A stretch of DNA of 43,773 nucleotides, from positions 1 to 43,773 of the forward strand of contig CAYPTW010000006.1 in the NCBI GenBank assembly GCA_964413755.1, in the 5' to 3' direction. The notes below the pieces were generated by a model. It had not been told where the DNA came from and searched no databases. It worked only from the letters and a program-made list of their open reading frames with translations. The translations under genes were made by a program, and so were the position numbers. This DNA comes from XN24 sp964413755. GTDB lineage: Bacteria > Pseudomonadota > Gammaproteobacteria > Steroidobacterales > XN24. This document shows positions 9,441 to 16,016 of the stretch, one piece after another. Within the stretch, counting starts at the first letter, position 1. Every line of letters starts with the position of its first letter.

Positions 9441-10222
9441 AGCTCGAGGCGCGCGGACTCGCCATCGGCTACGGCCGCCGCGAGGTCGGCCGCGACATCG
9501 ATCTCGCCGTGGAGCCGGGCCGCATTTTCTGCCTGCTGGGGCCGAACGGCTGCGGCAAGACCACGCTGTTCCGCACCCTGCTCGGGCTGATCCCGGCACT
9601 GGGCGGCGAGGTCACGCTGGGCGGCGAGCCGATCGGGCGCCTGTCGCGCACCGAGATGGCGCGGCGCATCAGCTACGTGCCGCAGGCCCACGCGCCGCCC
9701 TTCCCTTACGAGGCGATCGAGATCGTGATGATGGGCCGCACGGCGCGGCTGGGCCGCTTCGCCCAACCGGGCGCCACCGACCGGGAGGCCGCCTACACGG
9801 AGATGGAGCGACTCGGCATTGCCGACCTGGCGCAGCGCGACTACAGCCGGCTGTCCGGCGGCCAGCGCCAGCTGGTGCTCATCGCCCGAGCCCTGGCGCA
9901 GCGCGCGCCGCTGGTGGTGATGGACGAGCCCACCGCCAGCCTGGACTTCGGCAACCAGACGCTGGTGCTGGGCGAGATCGAGAAGCTGGCCCGGGCGGCC
10001 AGCCTGGACGGCCAGGGCGTGATCCTTTCCACGCACAACCCGGACCACGCCTTTGCGCTCGGCGCCGAAGTGGTGCTGATGCATGGCGGCGGGATCTACC
10101 GGCGCGGCCGCCCGGAGGAGGCGCTCACCGCGCCGATACTGAGCGAGGTCTACGGCGTGCCCGTCCTCGTGGAGCGCACGCCCAGCGGGCGGCACGTGTG
10201 CCTGCCCGGGGCGGCCGGCTGA
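9437..10222 (+). CDS. ABC importer ATP-binding subunit (FecE/BtuD type)
   Basis: A 261-residue ABC ATPase with all canonical motifs in order: Walker A GPNGCGKTT (~35-43), a Q-loop region SYVPQAHAPP, signature LSGGQ, Walker B LVVMDEP, D-loop SLDFG and H-loop STHNPDHAF. The coding start is ATG 9437, overlapping the permease stop in ATGA. An apparent longer frame upstream only reads through the permease gene and is not real. It is the energy subunit of the importer encoded by the two preceding genes and the last gene of the tightly linked run; a 71-base gap follows. Confidence 0.95.
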   Translation: MKLEARGLAIGYGRREVGRDIDLAVEPGRIFCLLGPNGCGKTTLFRTLLGLIPALGGEVTLGGEPIGRLSRTEMARRISYVPQAHAPPFPYEAIEIVMMGRTARLGRFAQPGATDREAAYTEMERLGIADLAQRDYSRLSGGQRQLVLIARALAQRAPLVVMDEPTASLDFGNQTLVLGEIEKLARAASLDGQGVILSTHNPDHAFALGAEVVLMHGGGIYRRGRPEEALTAPILSEVYGVPVLVERTPSGRHVCLPGAAG

Positions 10223-10293
10223 TCGCGGCGAAACCGGAACCCGGGCGCGCCCCCGCGGTCAAACGGGATTCGCCAGCCAGGGAGAGATCAAAG

Positions 10294-10965
10294 ATGGATG
10301 CAAAGAGACTGCTCGACCAGTTCATCGGCAGCGGCGCTGCGGGCGGCTTTGCCGGCGGGCTTGCTGGCGGTGCACTCGCCAGCGCGTTCATGGGCAAGAA
10401 GGGCCGCAAGCTCACCAAGTCAGCGGTGAAGATCGGGGGCCTGGCGCTGGTCGGCGGGCTGGCCTACAAGGCGTGGCAGAACCACAAGCAGTCCTCGGGC
10501 GCACCGGGCGCTGCCGCTGCTCCGGCCCCGGCTGCCGGCGCCGGGCCGGTACCGGCCGTGCCGCAGGGCACGGGTTTTCTCCCCGCGGCAGATGACACCC
10601 GCGGCGCCGAGCAACTCAGCCAGCTGATCGTGCGCGCGATGATTTCCGCGGCCAAGGCCGACGGCCAGATCGACACCCGCGAAAGCCAGATGATCCTGCA
10701 GCAGGTCAACAGCGCCCAGCTGGATGAAGAGGACAAGGCATTCCTCTTCGCCGAGTACTCGAAGCCGCTGGATATCGAGGGCCTGGTGGCCGCGGTGGAC
10801 TCGCCGGAGCATGCCGCCGAGGTGTATGCAGCCTCGGTGCTGGTGGCGCATCCCGCTTCCCCGGCGGAGAAGATCTATCTCGACACGCTGGCCCGCGCGC
10901 TGCATCTCGAGCCCGGGCTGGTGCACGAACTGCACGCCGCTGTAGAGTCCAGCACCACCGCCTGA
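10294..10965 (+). CDS. DUF533/TerB-like tellurite-resistance-fold protein
   Basis: A 223-residue protein. The N-terminus (MDAKRLLDQFIG) is followed by a glycine/alanine-rich stretch and GKKGRKLTKSAVKIGG, the hallmark of DUF533 inner-membrane-associated proteins. An alanine/proline linker (~70-100) leads to a C-terminal helical TerB-like domain (~115-220) with the acidic motif KADGQIDTRES. Function is unknown in the family; TerB-fold proteins are usually linked to envelope or metal stress. The ATG at 10294 is supported by GGGAGAG 7-8 bases upstream. The sodium channel gene begins 11 bases after the stop, so co-transcription is likely. Confidence 0.88.
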   Translation: MDAKRLLDQFIGSGAAGGFAGGLAGGALASAFMGKKGRKLTKSAVKIGGLALVGGLAYKAWQNHKQSSGAPGAAAAPAPAAGAGPVPAVPQGTGFLPAADDTRGAEQLSQLIVRAMISAAKADGQIDTRESQMILQQVNSAQLDEEDKAFLFAEYSKPLDIEGLVAAVDSPEHAAEVYAASVLVAHPASPAEKIYLDTLARALHLEPGLVHELHAAVESSTTA

Positions 10966-10976
10966 GCCCCTACCCC

Positions 10977-11792
10977 ATGCGCGAACGCGTCACGCACTGG
11001 ATCCAGCAGCCGAGGTTCCAGTCGACCATCATCGGCCTGATCCTGCTCAACGCCGTGATCCTCGGCCTGGAGACCTGGCCGGCTGCCATGCAGGCAGCCG
11101 GCGGGCTGCTGAAGACGGTAGACCGGATCATCCTCGCGGTGTTCGTGGTGGAGATCGCGCTGCGTATCTACGCCCACCGCGCCGCCTTCTGGCGCGACCC
11201 CTGGAGCCTGTTCGACTTCGCCGTGGTGGCGATCGCGCTGGTGCCGGCCTCGGGACCCTTCGCGGTGCTGCGTGCCTTGCGCGTGCTGCGCGTCCTGCGC
11301 CTGCTCACCATGGTGCCGTCCATGCGTCGCGTGGTGGGCGCGCTGCTCGCTGCGATCCCCGGCCTCGCCTCGATTGCCCTGGTGCTGGCGATCATCTTCT
11401 ACGTCTTCGGCGTGATCGGCACCAACCTGTTCGCGGAGAGCCATCCGCAGTGGTTCGGCACGCTCGGCCGTTCGCTCTACACCCTGTTCCAGGTGATGAC
11501 GCTGGAGAGCTGGTCCATGGGCATCTCGCGCCCGGTGATGGAGGCGCACCCCTACGCCTGGCTGTTCTTCGTTATTTTCATCCTGGTGGCGACCTTCACC
11601 ATGCTGAACCTGTTCATCGCCATCATCGTCAATGCCATGCAGACCTTCCAGGAGCAGGAGCACCAGGAGACGGTGCAGGCCCTGCACGAGACCCAGGACC
11701 ACATCGAGGGTGAGCTGCATGCCGAGATGCGCTCATTGCGGGCCGAAATGGCAGAGCTGCGCGCCTTACTCGGGGCTCGCGGCCGCTCCTAG
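10977..11792 (+). CDS. BacNaV-type voltage-gated sodium channel
   Basis: A 271-residue single-domain ion channel of six helices. S4 carries arginines at every third position (R99, R102, R105, R108). The pore helix and selectivity filter read TLESWSM (175-181), matching the TLESW filter of NaChBac and other bacterial sodium channels. S6 is followed by a hydrophilic neck and a C-terminal coiled coil (~225-266, heptad-like HAEMRSLRAEMAELRALL) that tetramerises the family. The product should be a homotetrameric inner-membrane Na+ channel used in sodium-driven motility or pH control. It probably shares a transcript with the DUF533 gene. Its 3' end overlaps the convergent protease gene by 27 bases. 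Confidence 0.93.
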   Translation: MRERVTHWIQQPRFQSTIIGLILLNAVILGLETWPAAMQAAGGLLKTVDRIILAVFVVEIALRIYAHRAAFWRDPWSLFDFAVVAIALVPASGPFAVLRALRVLRVLRLLTMVPSMRRVVGALLAAIPGLASIALVLAIIFYVFGVIGTNLFAESHPQWFGTLGRSLYTLFQVMTLESWSMGISRPVMEAHPYAWLFFVIFILVATFTMLNLFIAIIVNAMQTFQEQEHQETVQALHETQDHIEGELHAEMRSLRAEMAELRALLGARGRS

Positions 11793-12758
11793 GCGCTCGT
11801 CGCCGCACAGGGCCACCAGCGCGGCGCGGTCCGCCGCCGCCAGGGCCACCGGTCGCCCGCGCCCGGGCTCGAGTTCTCCGCCCTCGTGCAACAGGGCGTT
11901 CATCACCGCGCCGGGCTCGTCCACGTGCCCGATGCCCAGCGCATGGCCCAGTTCGTGCGCCAGCACCCACACCAGCTCGTCGTAGCTCGCGGCGCGGAAA
12001 ACCTCGATACGCCGGCCCTGCTCGGGATCGTAGCTGTAGCGACCCGACTCGACGGGCGTCTCCGCAGCGGTGGCGTTGTACTGTTCCACACGCGCGCGCA
12101 TCTGGGCGACGCGTTGTCGCGCGTCCTCCGCGCGCCGGTTGTAGGCCTCGATGTCGCTGTTGAGTTCGGTGTCGATACGCTCCAGCTCGGCCAGCTCCGC
12201 CCGCAGCGCGGCGCCTTCCGCTTCGAGGGCGCGGCGGCGTGACTCCGAGCGGCCCTGCGGATTGGCGTTCCATGCCGCGACCTCCGCCTCGTGCTGCGCC
12301 AGCCGCTGCTGCAGCCCCGCGGCGCGGCGCTCCCGCGCCGCCTGGTTGCGCTCGATACGTTCAGCCCAGGCCTGCAGCACGGACTGCTCCCGCTCCAGGT
12401 CACTCTCGTCGAACTCCAGCCGGCTGCGCAGCGAGCGGCGCTCGACCGCGCCTTGCTGGCGTTCGTCGAACAGCAGGTCGACCTGCATGGCGCCCGGTTG
12501 TGCGGACTCGAGAAACAGCAGCGCGCCGCTTTCCGCCTGCCACAGGTTCGCCGCGTCGGTGAGCGCCACGCCCACGGTGAAGCGGTCCAGGCCGAAGTCC
12601 GGGTCGACCTCGCCCAGCGCGTAGTGCACCGGGATGGCGCAGGGGGCGTGCGCGAAGGCATCAGGCGGGTACAGCCGGCGCAGGAGGTATGAGGACACCA
12701 GTGCCAGCCCGATGACGAGCAGGCCGGTGAGCACAAGTTTGGCGGTGCGGTGGGCCAT
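11766..12758 (-). CDS. Membrane-anchored matrixin-like zinc protease with coiled-coil insertion
   Basis: A 330-residue protein with one N-terminal membrane helix (~8-25). The metzincin zinc motif HELGHALGIGH (268-278) is followed by the Met-turn-like GAVMN. The front part of the fold appears earlier (CAIPVHYALGEVDPDFG and AANLWQAESGALLF, ~40-90). Between the two halves lies a ~130-residue charged, heptad-rich coiled coil (~100-230). Matrixins cleave proteins outside the cytoplasm, and the anchor suggests a periplasmic-facing domain. ATG 12758 is chosen over upstream in-frame codons, which would add a non-conserved basic tail. A TATAGT box lies only seven bases before this ATG, suggesting a leaderless mRNA. 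The inserted coiled coil is unusual. Confidence 0.8.
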   Translation of the reverse strand: MAHRTAKLVLTGLLVIGLALVSSYLLRRLYPPDAFAHAPCAIPVHYALGEVDPDFGLDRFTVGVALTDAANLWQAESGALLFLESAQPGAMQVDLLFDERQQGAVERRSLRSRLEFDESDLEREQSVLQAWAERIERNQAARERRAAGLQQRLAQHEAEVAAWNANPQGRSESRRRALEAEGAALRAELAELERIDTELNSDIEAYNRRAEDARQRVAQMRARVEQYNATAAETPVESGRYSYDPEQGRRIEVFRAASYDELVWVLAHELGHALGIGHVDEPGAVMNALLHEGGELEPGRGRPVALAAADRAALVALCGDERLGAAASPE

Positions 12759-12765
12759 CGCCGGG

Positions 12766-12771
12766 ACTATA
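12766..12771 (-). promoter_or_regulatory. Candidate -10 box (TATAGT) for the matrixin-like gene
   Basis: TATAGT on the minus strand ends eight bases before the ATG at 12758. Transcription would therefore begin at or next to the start codon, and no ribosome site is visible. No good -35 is present, so this is tentative. Confidence 0.35.
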
Positions 12772-12822
12772 ACGCGGGAAGTCACTGTGTACTCCAGCAA
12801 CCGTGCCAGCCCGGTGGAATTT

Positions 12823-12850
12823 TCGACAATCCCAGAATCTGCGCGATACT
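12823..12850 (+). promoter_or_regulatory. Sigma-70-type promoter of the two-component operon
   Basis: TCGACA (12823-12828, 5/6 to TTGACA) is separated by 16 bases from GATACT (12845-12850). The predicted start near 12857 leaves a leader of about 20 bases before the response-regulator ATG. Confidence 0.5.
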
Positions 12851-12876
12851 CCGCCCCGAGGACACAGGGAGCACGA

Positions 12877-13554
12877 ATGCGCGTCCTACTGGTAGAAGAC
12901 CACCCCCCACTCGCAGAAGCGGTCAAGGACGCCTTGCAGCGGGCCGGGTTCGCTGTGGACCACGCCTGCTGCGCGCGGGAAGCGCGGGACATGGCCGACC
13001 TCGCAGACTACTCGCTGGTCCTGCTCGATCTCGGCCTCCCTGACGGGGATGGCCTTGTGCTGCTTCCGGAGCTCCGCCAGGCCGGCCGGGTACCGGTCAT
13101 CGTGGTGACGGCCCGTGACCAGCTGCCGGACCGGCTCGCGGGGCTGGACGGCGGCGCCGACGACTACGTGGTCAAGCCCGTCGACATGCCCGAACTCATT
13201 GCACGATGCCGCGCGGTCCTGCGCCGGCCCGGGGATCGGGCCGAGTCGGTCCTTCGCGTCGGGCCACTGGCGCTCGACACCGCGGCCCGCATGGTCTCAG
13301 TCCAGGATGACCCGGTTTCCCTCGGTCGTCGCGAGGTCAGCGTCCTCGAACAGTTGATGCGAGCGGCAGGTCGCGTCGTATCACGGCGAGTGCTCGAGGA
13401 GGCAGTCTACGGTTTCGATGACGAGGTCAGCCCGAATGCGCTCGAGGCCGCGGTGTCGCGGTTGCGTCGTGCGCTTGAAACCGCGGGTTGCCCTTTGCCG
13501 ATCGTCACGGTTCGCGGCGTCGGCTGGATGCTGGCAAAGGAACCGCCGCCGTGA
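12877..13554 (+). CDS. OmpR-family response regulator (QseB/PmrA-like)
   Basis: A 225-residue regulator. The receiver domain (1-~118) has the acidic pair E7-D8, phosphoacceptor D51 in LVLLDLGLPDGDG, and the conserved threonine and lysine (VTARD, VVKPVD). The C-terminal winged helix (~128-222) ends in the OmpR/PhoB-type TVRGVGWML. It is expected to dimerise on phosphorylation and bind tandem direct repeats. ATG 12877 begins the canonical MRVLLVEDH. The sensor kinase overlaps by one base (TGATG), so the pair is translated together. A YgiW-type gene downstream recalls the ygiW-qseBC linkage of enterics, hence QseB-like; the actual signal is unknown. Confidence 0.92.
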   Translation: MRVLLVEDHPPLAEAVKDALQRAGFAVDHACCAREARDMADLADYSLVLLDLGLPDGDGLVLLPELRQAGRVPVIVVTARDQLPDRLAGLDGGADDYVVKPVDMPELIARCRAVLRRPGDRAESVLRVGPLALDTAARMVSVQDDPVSLGRREVSVLEQLMRAAGRVVSRRVLEEAVYGFDDEVSPNALEAAVSRLRRALETAGCPLPIVTVRGVGWMLAKEPPP

Positions 13555-14891
13555 TGCGCCAGACACAGCCCCTCGCTCGCATCCTGACGCATCGGCTGGC
13601 GTGGATCGCGGTCGTTTTCGTGGCCGTCAACGCGATCGCCATAGCCGCGTACTACGGCTCGGACCGCCGGGCGCTCGAGACCGAGGCAATCGAACGAGAG
13701 ATGGAGCGCCTCGCGGCGGCACTCGAATATAGCCCCCCGCGGATCGAAGCCCGCGTACGCGACTTGTATACGGCCAATCCGTCGGCCTACGCCTTTGCCC
13801 TGATCGACCAGACGGGAGCTGTGCTCGACGCAGCCAACTCCCATCTCATCCCGGCACAGGCCACCGCGGCGGACGTTTTCGCGGACGACTGGGTGACCCG
13901 CCTCCCCACCCCCGACGGAATGGCCGTGGTCGCCGCGCACAAGCTGGAGGCGAGCGAAGACCGGCTGCGGCTGGTGTTCGTCATGTCCGGCGACCCGGCT
14001 GGCCTCCTGCTCCGTGCCCTCGTGGCCGAGTTTGTTGGCCATATCTGGCTCCCGATCGTTCCTATTGCCCTGGTCCTGATCGGCGCGAACGCGTTCATGA
14101 TCCGTCGCGAGCTTGCTCCTGTGGCGTCGGCAGCCTCATGGGCCCGCAGCATTCGCCCCGGCTTGCCGGCGACGCCCCCGCCCGAGGGGCGCATGCCCGC
14201 CGAGATTGCGGCGCTGGTGGACGCGACACAGCGCTCGCTGGATCGCCTGAACTCCGCGCTGGCCGCAGAGAAACGCCAGGCGGCCGAGGTGGCCCACGGA
14301 TTGCGGACCCCCGTTGCCGTCTTGGTCGCGCGCGTCGATGCGCTACCGCCGGGTGAGACCACCGAACGGCTTCGTGCCGACCTTGCAGCGCTCTCCCGCA
14401 CCGTCAGCCAGGTTCTTGCGTCGGCGCAGGCAGACGTGCTGGAGCTTGCTACAAGCTCCCGCGTCGACCTCGCGCGCATCGCGGAGTCCGTGACGGCGGC
14501 GCTGGCCCCATTCGGTTACGCGAAAGGCGTGGAGTTGTCCCTGACCCTTGCCGGCGGGCAGGCCCTGGCGAACGCCGATGCCGATGCAGTGGAGGTGGCA
14601 CTCTCGAATATTGTCGAGAACGCGATCCTTCATGGAGGGCCAGGGTCCGTGGAGATCACCGTCGGACCCGGACCCCAGCTTCGAGTCCGGGACCACGGCC
14701 CCGGCCTGCCGCCCGGGACACGCAGCAAGCTGTTCGAGCCGTTCTGGCGAGGCGAGGGAGCGGCCCCCGGCGGCGCCGGTTTGGGCCTCGCCATCGTGGA
14801 GCGCCTGCAACGCGCCCAGGGCGGCGCGGTCCAGGCGGAATCTCCCGAGGGCCAGGGTGCGGAGTTCGTGCTTTCGTTTCGCCCTGCCTGA
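13554..14891 (+). CDS. Two-component sensor histidine kinase (QseC/PhoQ-like)
   Basis: A 445-residue membrane kinase. Two membrane helices (~16-35 and ~165-183) flank a periplasmic domain of ~125 residues with a PAS/PDC-like core (YAFALIDQTGAVLD). A dimerisation domain follows with the phosphoacceptor H248 in VAHGLRTPVAVL. The residue after the histidine is glycine rather than the usual glutamate or aspartate, as in some PhoQ-type H-boxes. The ATPase domain has the N-box SNIVENAILHGG, RDHGPGLPPGT and GLGLAIVERL. ATG 13554 overlaps the regulator stop; a GTG three bases earlier is the alternative. It is the obvious partner of the upstream regulator. The ligand is not deducible. Confidence 0.92.
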   Translation: MRQTQPLARILTHRLAWIAVVFVAVNAIAIAAYYGSDRRALETEAIEREMERLAAALEYSPPRIEARVRDLYTANPSAYAFALIDQTGAVLDAANSHLIPAQATAADVFADDWVTRLPTPDGMAVVAAHKLEASEDRLRLVFVMSGDPAGLLLRALVAEFVGHIWLPIVPIALVLIGANAFMIRRELAPVASAASWARSIRPGLPATPPPEGRMPAEIAALVDATQRSLDRLNSALAAEKRQAAEVAHGLRTPVAVLVARVDALPPGETTERLRADLAALSRTVSQVLASAQADVLELATSSRVDLARIAESVTAALAPFGYAKGVELSLTLAGGQALANADADAVEVALSNIVENAILHGGPGSVEITVGPGPQLRVRDHGPGLPPGTRSKLFEPFWRGEGAAPGGAGLGLAIVERLQRAQGGAVQAESPEGQGAEFVLSFRPA

Positions 14892-14900
14892 AACCGACGC

Positions 14901-14920
14901 CCCGTCAGGTCCCCGTCAGG
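14901..14920 (+). promoter_or_regulatory. Tandem direct-repeat operator, likely bound by the adjacent OmpR-family regulator
   Basis: CCCGTCAGG occurs twice, at 14901-14909 and 14912-14920, with an 11-bp period, i.e. on one helix face as OmpR-family dimers require. A TAAAGT box at 14930-14935 sits nine bases further on, the spacing expected when the second half-site replaces the -35. It precedes the miniprotein and YgiW-like genes. Binding is inferred. Confidence 0.5.
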
Positions 14921-14979
14921 CTCGGACCCTAAAGTCTCCTCGTCGAATCGAAAGATATTCACTGAACGAGGAGCAAGAC

Positions 14980-15117
14980 ATGAACGAAGTCGAGAAACTC
15001 AACGTCCGTAAGGCCGGGGAATGGCTGGCTGGCGAAATCGAGATTCGCGTGCCCAAGTTGTGGCTGGCCGTCGGGGGCATCGCGCTTGCGGTGCTGCTGC
15101 TGGCCGCCCTCGATTGA
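14980..15117 (+). CDS. 45-residue single-pass membrane miniprotein
   Basis: A short reading frame encodes 45 residues: a charged N-terminus (MNEVEKLNVRKAGEWL), an amphipathic middle, and one hydrophobic helix (~28-43, WLAVGGIALAVLLLAAL) ending in Asp. An excellent ribosome site (GAGGAG) lies 5-6 bases before the ATG, and the candidate tandem operator lies 60-80 bases upstream; both argue that it is expressed. I do not recognise a family. By position between a sensor kinase and an OB-fold protein it could be a feedback regulator of the kinase, like the small membrane proteins that act on PhoQ. That is inference only. The frame is short enough for chance to matter. Confidence 0.65.
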   Translation: MNEVEKLNVRKAGEWLAGEIEIRVPKLWLAVGGIALAVLLLAALD

Positions 15118-15189
15118 GGCGGAGCCGGCATCTCCCGAACGCAGACCCGCCGTTTACGAACTGACCCGAACACCTATAGGAGCATACAA

Positions 15190-15546
15190 ATGAAGACTTT
15201 CACTACCGCCGCTATGTTGGCAGCCATCATCACCTCATCCGCCGTCATCGTGTCGCCCGCCGTCGGACAGGCCGACCGCGTCACGCAGATCGCCGAGGTC
15301 AAGCGCGGCACGATGGTGACGGTGCATGGCACGGTCGAGAGGATCACCGACGAGGACGAGTTCAGGCTGGCCGACGAGAGCGGCAGCATCCGGGTCTACG
15401 TCGGCCCGAACTGGGTGCCCGCCGACGTTGGCGAGTCGGTCGTCGTCCACGGGTTCGTAGACAACGATCTCGGCCCGCGCGAGATCTACGCCCGCACCCT
15501 GACGCGCGCGGACGGCACCGTCATCACCTTCGAGCACCGGTATTGA
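15190..15546 (+). CDS. YgiW-type periplasmic bacterial OB-fold (BOF) protein
   Basis: A 118-residue secreted protein. The signal peptide is cleaved near VGQA-D (residue ~28). The mature part is a single OB fold of the YgiW/YdeI type: VTVHGTVERITDEDEFRLADESG, with the strands RVYVGPNW and VVVHGFVDND. Proteins of this family bind small ligands or contribute to stress and antimicrobial tolerance. They are often adjacent to, and regulated by, QseBC-type systems, as here. A ribosome site AGGAG precedes the ATG. It probably forms a transcript with the miniprotein gene 72 bases upstream, downstream of the tandem operator. Confidence 0.82.
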   Translation: MKTFTTAAMLAAIITSSAVIVSPAVGQADRVTQIAEVKRGTMVTVHGTVERITDEDEFRLADESGSIRVYVGPNWVPADVGESVVVHGFVDNDLGPREIYARTLTRADGTVITFEHRY

Positions 15547-15661
15547 CTGCCTCCAGGGGCAGGCGGCGGCAAGCGCCGGAGAGCTGGCCGGCTGCCGTCT
15601 GCCCCCTCTATCAGAGAGACTGCCGCGCCCGAGAGGATGGGGCGCCCCCTGCGGGGACGCC

Positions 15662-15683
15662 CGCCCGGCCTGGCGGCCGGGCG
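15662..15683. repeat. 9-bp GC hairpin downstream of the OB-fold gene
   Basis: CGCCCGGCC (15662-15670) pairs with 15675-15683 around a 4-base loop. It has no U-tract, so termination is uncertain. The 220 bases between the OB-fold gene and the tRNA also contain an imperfect AGGGGCAG/CTGCCCCCT dyad (about 15555-15608) and otherwise no gene. Confidence 0.4.
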
Positions 15684-15706
15684 TCGCACCAGTGTTGTTG
15701 GTCAGA

Positions 15707-15791
15707 GGTTCGAATCCATTCAGCATGGGCCAATAAAAAAGACCCCGCGGTGGGGGTCTTTTTTATTGGCGCGCCCGACTGGATTCGAACC
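15707..15791. repeat. Inverted repeat of the tRNA-Arg 3' end and terminator (tRNA remnant)
   Basis: The plus strand from 15700 carries GGTCAGAGGTTCGAATCCA followed, 11 bases later, by CCAATAAAAAAGACCCC. The functional tRNA on the minus strand has the same GGTTCGAATCCA (complement of 15780-15791) and then the identical 17-base CCA-plus-tail. The T-arm of the plus copy is mismatched and no 5' half exists, so it is a degenerate 3' fragment in inverted orientation. Confidence 0.7.
15730..15769. terminator. Bidirectional intrinsic terminator, overlapping the tRNA CCA end
   Basis: A perfect 17-bp stem pairs 15730-15746 with 15753-15769 around the loop GCGGTG. Its GACCCC/GGGGTC core is flanked by six A on one side and six T on the other, so it reads as a rho-independent terminator on both strands. 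It ends tRNA-Arg on the minus strand. The stem includes the tRNA CCA. Confidence 0.85.
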
Positions 15792-15843
15792 AGTGACCTC
15801 TGCCTTCGGAGGGCAGCACTCTATCCAGCTGAGCTACGGGCGC
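15767..15843 (-). tRNA. tRNA-Arg (anticodon CCG)
   Basis: A 77-base cloverleaf on the minus strand. The acceptor arms GCGCCCG and CGGGCGC pair fully, with discriminator G and an encoded CCA. The D-arm contains AGCTCAGCTGGATAGAG. The anticodon stem CTGCC/GGCAG encloses the loop CTCCGAA, giving anticodon CCG, which reads the arginine codon CGG. The T-arm is CTGGTTCGAATCCAG. Its promoter lies just upstream and a perfect terminator hairpin begins at the CCA. Confidence 0.97.
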
Positions 15844-15862
15844 ACGCGGGGAAAGGCTGGCA

Positions 15863-15891
15863 ATGATACCGGCAACGCCCGGTAGCGTCCA
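15863..15891 (-). promoter_or_regulatory. Promoter of tRNA-Arg(CCG)
   Basis: On the minus strand, TGGACG (15891-15886) and TATCAT (15868-15863) are separated by exactly 17 bases. The predicted start is about 12 bases before the tRNA 5' end. Confidence 0.6.
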
Positions 15892-15927
15892 TGCGAGGGT
15901 CGCGCGCAGCCCCGCGGCGCATAAGGT

Positions 15928-15956
15928 TTGGCGGCACTGCGGCAAAGCCATATAAT
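15928..15956 (+). promoter_or_regulatory. Sigma-70 promoter of the cytochrome c gene
   Basis: TTGGCG (15928-15933), a 17-base spacer and a perfect TATAAT (15951-15956). The predicted start near 15963 gives a ~54-base leader to the TTG start codon. Confidence 0.7.
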
Positions 15957-16016
15957 CCGCGGTTTGCCGGGGCCGGCCCCACGGTCCCGCACCCCCCTGG
16001 CGGAGAGGACACGGCG

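Noticed and set aside
15707..15791. The repeated tRNA 3' end as an attL/attR pair of an integrated element.
   Set aside because: Attachment copies left by integration at tRNA genes are direct repeats flanking an element. Here the copies are inverted, only 60 bases apart, and no integrase gene is nearby.
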